Shown here in pieces: positions 60,826 through 64,000 of a stretch of 64,000 nt of DNA; position 1 is the first letter of the stretch; each line of letters begins with the position of its first letter. The stretch comes from an uncultured Siphonobacter sp. (GTDB lineage: Bacteria > Bacteroidota > Bacteroidia > Cytophagales > Spirosomataceae): the NCBI GenBank assembly GCA_913775095.1, contig CAJYIW010000018.1:1-64000 (forward strand). Direction: 5' to 3'. The translations under genes and the position numbers were made by a program. The notes below the pieces were generated by a model. It saw only the letters and a list, made by a program, of their open reading frames with translations. It did no database searches and was not told the origin of the DNA.

Positions 60826-61833
60826 TTACCGGCGTATGGTCTGCAGGCGAGACTGTACTTCCGCTACTTCCGTGCGGGTATCTACGGGCAGGGCCCGCAA
60901 ATCCTTTTCCAGTTTTTCCAGGAACTTCTGATAGCTCAGGGAGTTTTGCTGAAAGGGCCGGTGGTTGAGTGCTTTACTGAGCTTGTCCCACTCGTTGACG
61001 AACTGGTTCAACTCCGGACTAAAATACGTTTGCTGAAATTTTTCGAAGATGTATTGCTCCGCCATTTCATTCGGATGTACCAGATCGGAGGAATAAAACC
61101 GATAGTCCCGCAGATCATCGAGCAACAACTCATAAGCCGGGAAATACGTCACATCGTCATAATCCGTTACCAGGTAATGGCAGGACGCCCGAAGAATGGA
61201 TTTACTGACGGAATTATCCATCATTCCATCTTTGGCATGACGTACAGGACTGACGGTTAGAAAAATACGTAAACCCGGATTAATCTCTTTCAGTAAGGCA
61301 TAGACGCTGCCAAAATCTCTGCAAATCGTTTTGACACTCAGCAGATCTCTGGTAAAAAGGGCAGCGGGCTGCTTGTGGCAGTTGGCCACATAGGCCGGGG
61401 TTTCGTTCAGCTGATAAGCCCAGGCTGAACCCAAGGTCAGAATCAACACATCTGCCTTCGTCAGCGACTCTTTTAAAGCCTCTGATTTTTGAGCAATCCG
61501 TCCCTGTAGCTCCGCTTTACTGCTCCCTGAAACGGAAGAATGCAGGTCATAATGCAACCAGTGGCCTTCTCTTTCCAGAAACAGCCGGGGGTCTGCTTCC
61601 TGATTCTTCAGGGCAGCAGCTACCATTTTAAACAAAGCCAGCGGACTGAACAAAGTACCGAAAGGCTGATACAATCCCCTGATTTTGTACTGCTGCAACC
61701 GCGTTCCTATTACTTCTGCAAAGCAGGAACCCATGGAAACCACGCCCGAATTCAGGTTTAACTTCCAGTCAGAAGCAGGGATGGTAAATTCAGTTCTGAA
61801 ATTCATGGAAGAAGAAGGTAACGTTTCCGGCAT
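60826..61833 (-). CDS. GSCFA-family protein (SGNH-like)
   Basis: 335 residues; an ATG at 61806 is an alternative that drops nine residues. The name-giving motif is seen in VVSMGSCFAEVIGTRLQQY, where the Ser is the nucleophile position of SGNH hydrolases. Other segments are LQPFGT-like YQPFGTLFSPLALFKMV, LILTLGSAWAY and IFLTVSPVRHAKD, and the DLVHPNEMAEQYIFEKF segment supplies the Asp/His pair. Homologues occur through the Bacteroidota; an esterase or acyl-transfer role is suspected. No signal peptide is evident. 28 bases separate it from the YggS stop upstream, so the two are likely co-transcribed. Confidence 0.88.
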   Translation of the reverse strand: MPETLPSSSMNFRTEFTIPASDWKLNLNSGVVSMGSCFAEVIGTRLQQYKIRGLYQPFGTLFSPLALFKMVAAALKNQEADPRLFLEREGHWLHYDLHSSVSGSSKAELQGRIAQKSEALKESLTKADVLILTLGSAWAYQLNETPAYVANCHKQPAALFTRDLLSVKTICRDFGSVYALLKEINPGLRIFLTVSPVRHAKDGMMDNSVSKSILRASCHYLVTDYDDVTYFPAYELLLDDLRDYRFYSSDLVHPNEMAEQYIFEKFQQTYFSPELNQFVNEWDKLSKALNHRPFQQNSLSYQKFLEKLEKDLRALPVDTRTEVAEVQSRLQTIRR

Positions 61834-61861
61834 TACCGAAAACGTTACTTAGTAAAGATGA

Positions 61862-62542
61862 TTAGACCGCGTATTCGCGGGCACCAAAAATGGCACTTCC
61901 CACCCGAATTAGCGTACTGCCTTCCTGTAAAGCGGCTTCGTAATCGCCACTCATGCCCATGGAAAGTTCTTTCAGCTGGCAACGCTCCGTTTGAGGAACC
62001 GTAGCTTTCATGCGGTCAAAAAACTGCTTCAGTCCCCGAAATTCCATCCGCACCTGAATATTATCTTCCGTGTTGGAAGCCATACCCATTAAACCGACAA
62101 TACGCACATTCTGCAGACCGTTCAGAGCTTCCGAGTGCAGGGCGGCTTCGGCTTCCTGCATGCTGAAACCAAACTTCGTTTCTTCCGTAGCAATATGGAT
62201 CTGTAACAAACAATCAATGACCCGTTTGGCTTTCCCGGCCTGCTTATTAATTTCCAGCAGCAACTTGAAGCTGTCTACGGAATGAATCAGGCTTACAAAG
62301 GGAGCAATGGGTTTTACTTTATTGGTTTGCAGGTGGCCAATCATGTGCCATTCGATGTCTTCAGGAAGCTGCTTCCACTTATCCACCATCTCCTGCACTT
62401 TATTTTCTCCAAAAATCCGGCTTCCGGCCTCGTACGCTTCACGAAGGGTTTCTACGGGGTGTGTTTTGGTAACGGCAATCAAACGAGCCGGATAACCAGC
62501 CATGTTTTTCTTAATAATACTCAGATTCTCTGCTACGCTCAT
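61862..62542 (-). CDS. YggS-family pyridoxal phosphate homeostasis protein
   Basis: 226 residues, a stand-alone PLP-binding TIM barrel like the alanine racemase N-domain. The PLP lysine lies in LIAVTKTHPVETL (about residue 26), followed by GENKVQEMVDKW, WHMIGHLQTNKVK, and the phosphate-binding LSMGMSGDYEAALQEGSTLIRVGSAIFG. The family keeps free PLP in check and affects amino-acid metabolism; it has no known enzymatic activity. First of a likely two-gene operon with GSCFA. The minus-strand -7 element lies 17 bases upstream. Confidence 0.94.
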   Translation of the reverse strand: MSVAENLSIIKKNMAGYPARLIAVTKTHPVETLREAYEAGSRIFGENKVQEMVDKWKQLPEDIEWHMIGHLQTNKVKPIAPFVSLIHSVDSFKLLLEINKQAGKAKRVIDCLLQIHIATEETKFGFSMQEAEAALHSEALNGLQNVRIVGLMGMASNTEDNIQVRMEFRGLKQFFDRMKATVPQTERCQLKELSMGMSGDYEAALQEGSTLIRVGSAIFGAREYAV

Positions 62543-62558
62543 TCTATCAATGTTTCTG

Positions 62559-62566
62559 CAAAAGTA
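62559..62566 (-). promoter_or_regulatory. -7 promoter element of yggS
   Basis: TACTTTTG on the minus strand, ending 17 bases before the start at 62542. Confidence 0.55.
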
Positions 62567-62642
62567 GTGCTAAACTCGCCAATGGCCTACCACTTTCGAA
62601 CGACGGAGGTAAATTTCTAATTCGGTTTTCGTCGATAAGTAG

Positions 62643-62672
62643 TTGACTTCTTCCGTCTTAGCCGTAGTTTTG
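62643..62672 (+). promoter_or_regulatory. Bacteroidota promoter for the coiled-coil membrane protein
   Basis: TTG (62643-62645), 19 bases, TAGTTTTG (62665-62672). It fits the consensus well and lies 32 bases before the start codon. Confidence 0.65.
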
Positions 62673-62703
62673 TCCGCCCGTACCTCCATTTTATTACACT
62701 CAC

Positions 62704-63678
62704 ATGGAACCATACGATTATTCTCGCTCAACACCACAGAAAGACTCTGATAAGAAAAATTACTTCATTGCTGCCCTGGTTGTCATGGGTGGTCTCATTG
62801 CCGTTCTCGGCTTTCTTTACTTCAATGAACGTAATGAACGTGAGACCCTTACGACCCGAACGGTTGCTCAGCAACGGGAGATTATTAAAACCAATACCAA
62901 GCTGGATTCCATCTCGACTCAACTCGACGCCAAGATTGCCGAAATCCGGATGCTGGGTGGAAACATTGATGAGTTAATGCAGTTGAAAACCAAGCTGGAA
63001 ATTGATAAACAGAACATTATCAATGCCACGGCTGCGGACATCAAGAAGTACGAGGACAAGATTAAGCAGTACACCGAAATCCTGGCTCAGAAGGACCGGG
63101 ATATCGTGAAGCTGCGGGAAGACAACGGCCTTCTTACGACCCAGAATCAGGAGCTTACCACCAGCAACGAGGGTCTGAAGACTGAAATTGAAACCACGAA
63201 ACAATCGTACGGAGATTCGTTGAGTACGCTGAAGAACAGTAATAAGGAGTTAAACGATAAGATTAATACGGCGGCCGCCCTCAAGGCCCAGAGTGTGATG
63301 GTTTACGCCATTAACTCTAACGGCAAGCAGCGGGAAAAGATCAAGGCTGATAAAATTGATCAGATCCGGATTGCCTTTGGACTGGGAGATAATGTACTGA
63401 CCGAAAAAAACGAAAAGGAAATTTACGTCAGAGTACTGGACCCCTCCGGAGCCATCATTTCGGACATGTCAACGGGATCGGGAACGTTCATGTATCAGAA
63501 CAAGGAAATGATTTTTACGACTAAAAAAGAAATTACCTATCAGGGGAATGGCCAACAGGTAGACATCATTTACAAACGAGGAATGCCTTTCAAGAAAGGG
63601 AAACATCAGATTGAACTCTACTCGGAAGGCGTTAGAATTGGTGAAGGCACCTTCGAGGTTCGCAGTGGTCTGTTCTAA
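62704..63678 (+). CDS. Membrane-anchored coiled-coil protein of unknown function
   Basis: 324 residues. A short cytoplasmic start is followed by one membrane helix (about 20-41, FIAALVVMGGLIAVLGFLYF) and a long coiled coil (about 45-195, Lys/Glu/Asp/Thr-rich, with heptads such as LKTKLEIDKQNIINATAAD). A C-terminal beta domain (205-324) has SVMVYAINSNGKQREKIKAD and KGKHQIELYSEGVRIGEGTF. The whole resembles an envelope-spanning rod with a globular tip. I do not recognise the family. Strong promoter in front, terminator behind, no operon partner; rpsF follows on a separate promoter. Confidence 0.8.
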   Translation: MEPYDYSRSTPQKDSDKKNYFIAALVVMGGLIAVLGFLYFNERNERETLTTRTVAQQREIIKTNTKLDSISTQLDAKIAEIRMLGGNIDELMQLKTKLEIDKQNIINATAADIKKYEDKIKQYTEILAQKDRDIVKLREDNGLLTTQNQELTTSNEGLKTEIETTKQSYGDSLSTLKNSNKELNDKINTAAALKAQSVMVYAINSNGKQREKIKADKIDQIRIAFGLGDNVLTEKNEKEIYVRVLDPSGAIISDMSTGSGTFMYQNKEMIFTTKKEITYQGNGQQVDIIYKRGMPFKKGKHQIELYSEGVRIGEGTFEVRSGLF

Positions 63679-63706
63679 GCCTGCTCTTTCTACTTTCTTC
63701 ATAACG

Positions 63707-63739
63707 AACGCCCCTGTCTCAGAACAGAGGCGTTTTTTT
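63707..63739 (+). terminator. Terminator
   Basis: AACGCC-C-CTGT pairs with ACAG-A-GGCGTT with one mismatch, followed by seven T, 28 bases after the stop at 63678. Confidence 0.85.
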
Positions 63740-63820
63740 ATGTCTGAAACTTCCGAAGCAGAGGAGAAAAGTCCTTCTAAAAACTTTACTGATATGTTTT
63801 ATAATTCTAAATAAAGTGCG

Positions 63821-63828
63821 TACTTTTG
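63821..63828 (+). promoter_or_regulatory. -7 promoter element of rpsF
   Basis: TACTTTTG fits TAnnTTTG, 52 bases before the rpsF start. No perfect TTG at -33. Confidence 0.55.
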
Positions 63829-63879
63829 CGGCTCGATTTTCGATTATTATTCATTTTTTCACATTTTCCGTACTAACAC

Positions 63880-64000
63880 ATGTCACAAAAGCAGTACGAG
63901 ACAGTATTCATCCTTACTCCCGTTTTGTCTGACGTCCAGACGAAGGATGCTGTCGACAAATTCAAAAAAATTCTTACGGATAACGGTTCAGAACTGATCC
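63880..64000 (+). CDS. rpsF: 30S ribosomal protein S6, N-terminal part (cut by window edge)
   Basis: The ATG at 63880 opens a frame running off the right edge, 40 codons visible: [20 protein letters not shown], then [18 protein letters not shown]. This is the beta1-alpha1 start of S6 ([12 protein letters not shown]), which binds 16S rRNA together with S18 in the platform of the small subunit. In Bacteroidota it normally heads rpsF-rpsR-rplI, expected just outside the window. Confidence 0.92.
   Translation, partial: MSQKQYETVFILTPVLSDVQTKDAVDKFKKILTDNGSELI

Noticed and set aside
63740-63814. A 24-codon frame starting MSETSEAEEK just before rpsF
   Set aside because: It begins right at the terminator T run and overlaps the rpsF promoter area. 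A leader peptide cannot be excluded, but there is no supporting evidence.
1-64000. tRNA, rRNA, CRISPR arrays, insertion sequences, integrases, attachment sites and replication origins
   Set aside because: I read both strands for tRNA-like cloverleaf ends, repeat-spacer arrays, transposase motifs and DnaA-box clusters and saw none that I could support.

Overview
The window is ordinary chromosomal DNA from a member of the Bacteroidota, most likely order Cytophagales (Spirosomaceae or relatives); the genus cannot be fixed from the sequence alone. The evidence is two type IX secretion C-terminal sorting domains, lineage-typical families (DUF4290, GSCFA, DUF6807/PmoA, PorT-like barrel, MurF-Alr fusion), an almost complete lack of Shine-Dalgarno signals, and promoters of the Bacteroidota form TTTG-N19-TAnnTTTG. 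No rRNA, tRNA, CRISPR array, prophage, transposase or integrase was recognised.

Layout. 0-0.3 kb: tail of a secreted T9SS protein. 0.5-1 kb: YciF-type ferritin-like stress protein. 1.1-7.4 kb: marR-tolC-adaptor-RND efflux operon, read on the minus strand. 7.5-14 kb: a DUF2383-like helical protein, a GH130 plus GT4 mannoside pair, a lone CheY-like receiver and small acidic or uncharacterised proteins. 14-15.4 kb: divergent photolyase/cryptochrome. 15.7-24.7 kb: outer-membrane and stress genes, yebC, msrB, corA, the murF-alr fusion and a fasciclin lipoprotein. 24.8-31 kb: a coiled-coil exported protein, a THUMP-like methyltransferase, an MHS-type MFS transporter and a TPR histidine kinase/LytTR regulator pair. 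31-32.3 kb: an AT-rich stretch that hides a 52-residue zinc-ribbon gene and a long hairpin. 32.3-41.3 kb: DUF6807, a P-loop kinase with methylglyoxal synthase, an MFS exporter with DoxX, GNAT, DUF1080, an M1 peptidase, and an SPFH protein with a 57-residue Arc-like gene behind it. 41.6-49.6 kb: DUF4290-murA under a near-consensus promoter, NIPSNAP, Prc protease, FKBP, SASA esterase. 49.9-53 kb: giant T9SS nuclease. 53.5-56.1 kb: atpA-atpG. 56.3-59.3 kb: alpha-E, Anbu proteasome-like and transglutaminase genes. 59.3-64 kb: Nfu and Mrp Fe-S factors, GSCFA, YggS, a coiled-coil membrane protein, and the start of rpsF.

How the genes work together. Several sets look like functional units: the self-regulated efflux pump; GT4 and GH130 as synthesis and turnover of a mannose-type glucan or oligosaccharide; murA and murF-alr as scattered peptidoglycan precursor genes; Nfu with Mrp for iron-sulfur delivery; alpha-E, Anbu and transglutaminase as part of a known but poorly understood peptide-synthesis/proteolysis system whose ATP-grasp partner is not in the window.

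Points most worth following up: two small genes shorter than 60 codons (zinc ribbon at 31180-31338, Arc-like at 40160-40333); MurA with Asp in place of the fosfomycin-target Cys; the Anbu-type cluster lacking its ATP-grasp gene, with an inverted repeat around the anbu promoter; strong palindromes between genes of two operons (GT4-GH130 and atpA-atpG); and a photolyase homologue whose FAD-site motifs are eroded. I found no clearly new multi-gene system.
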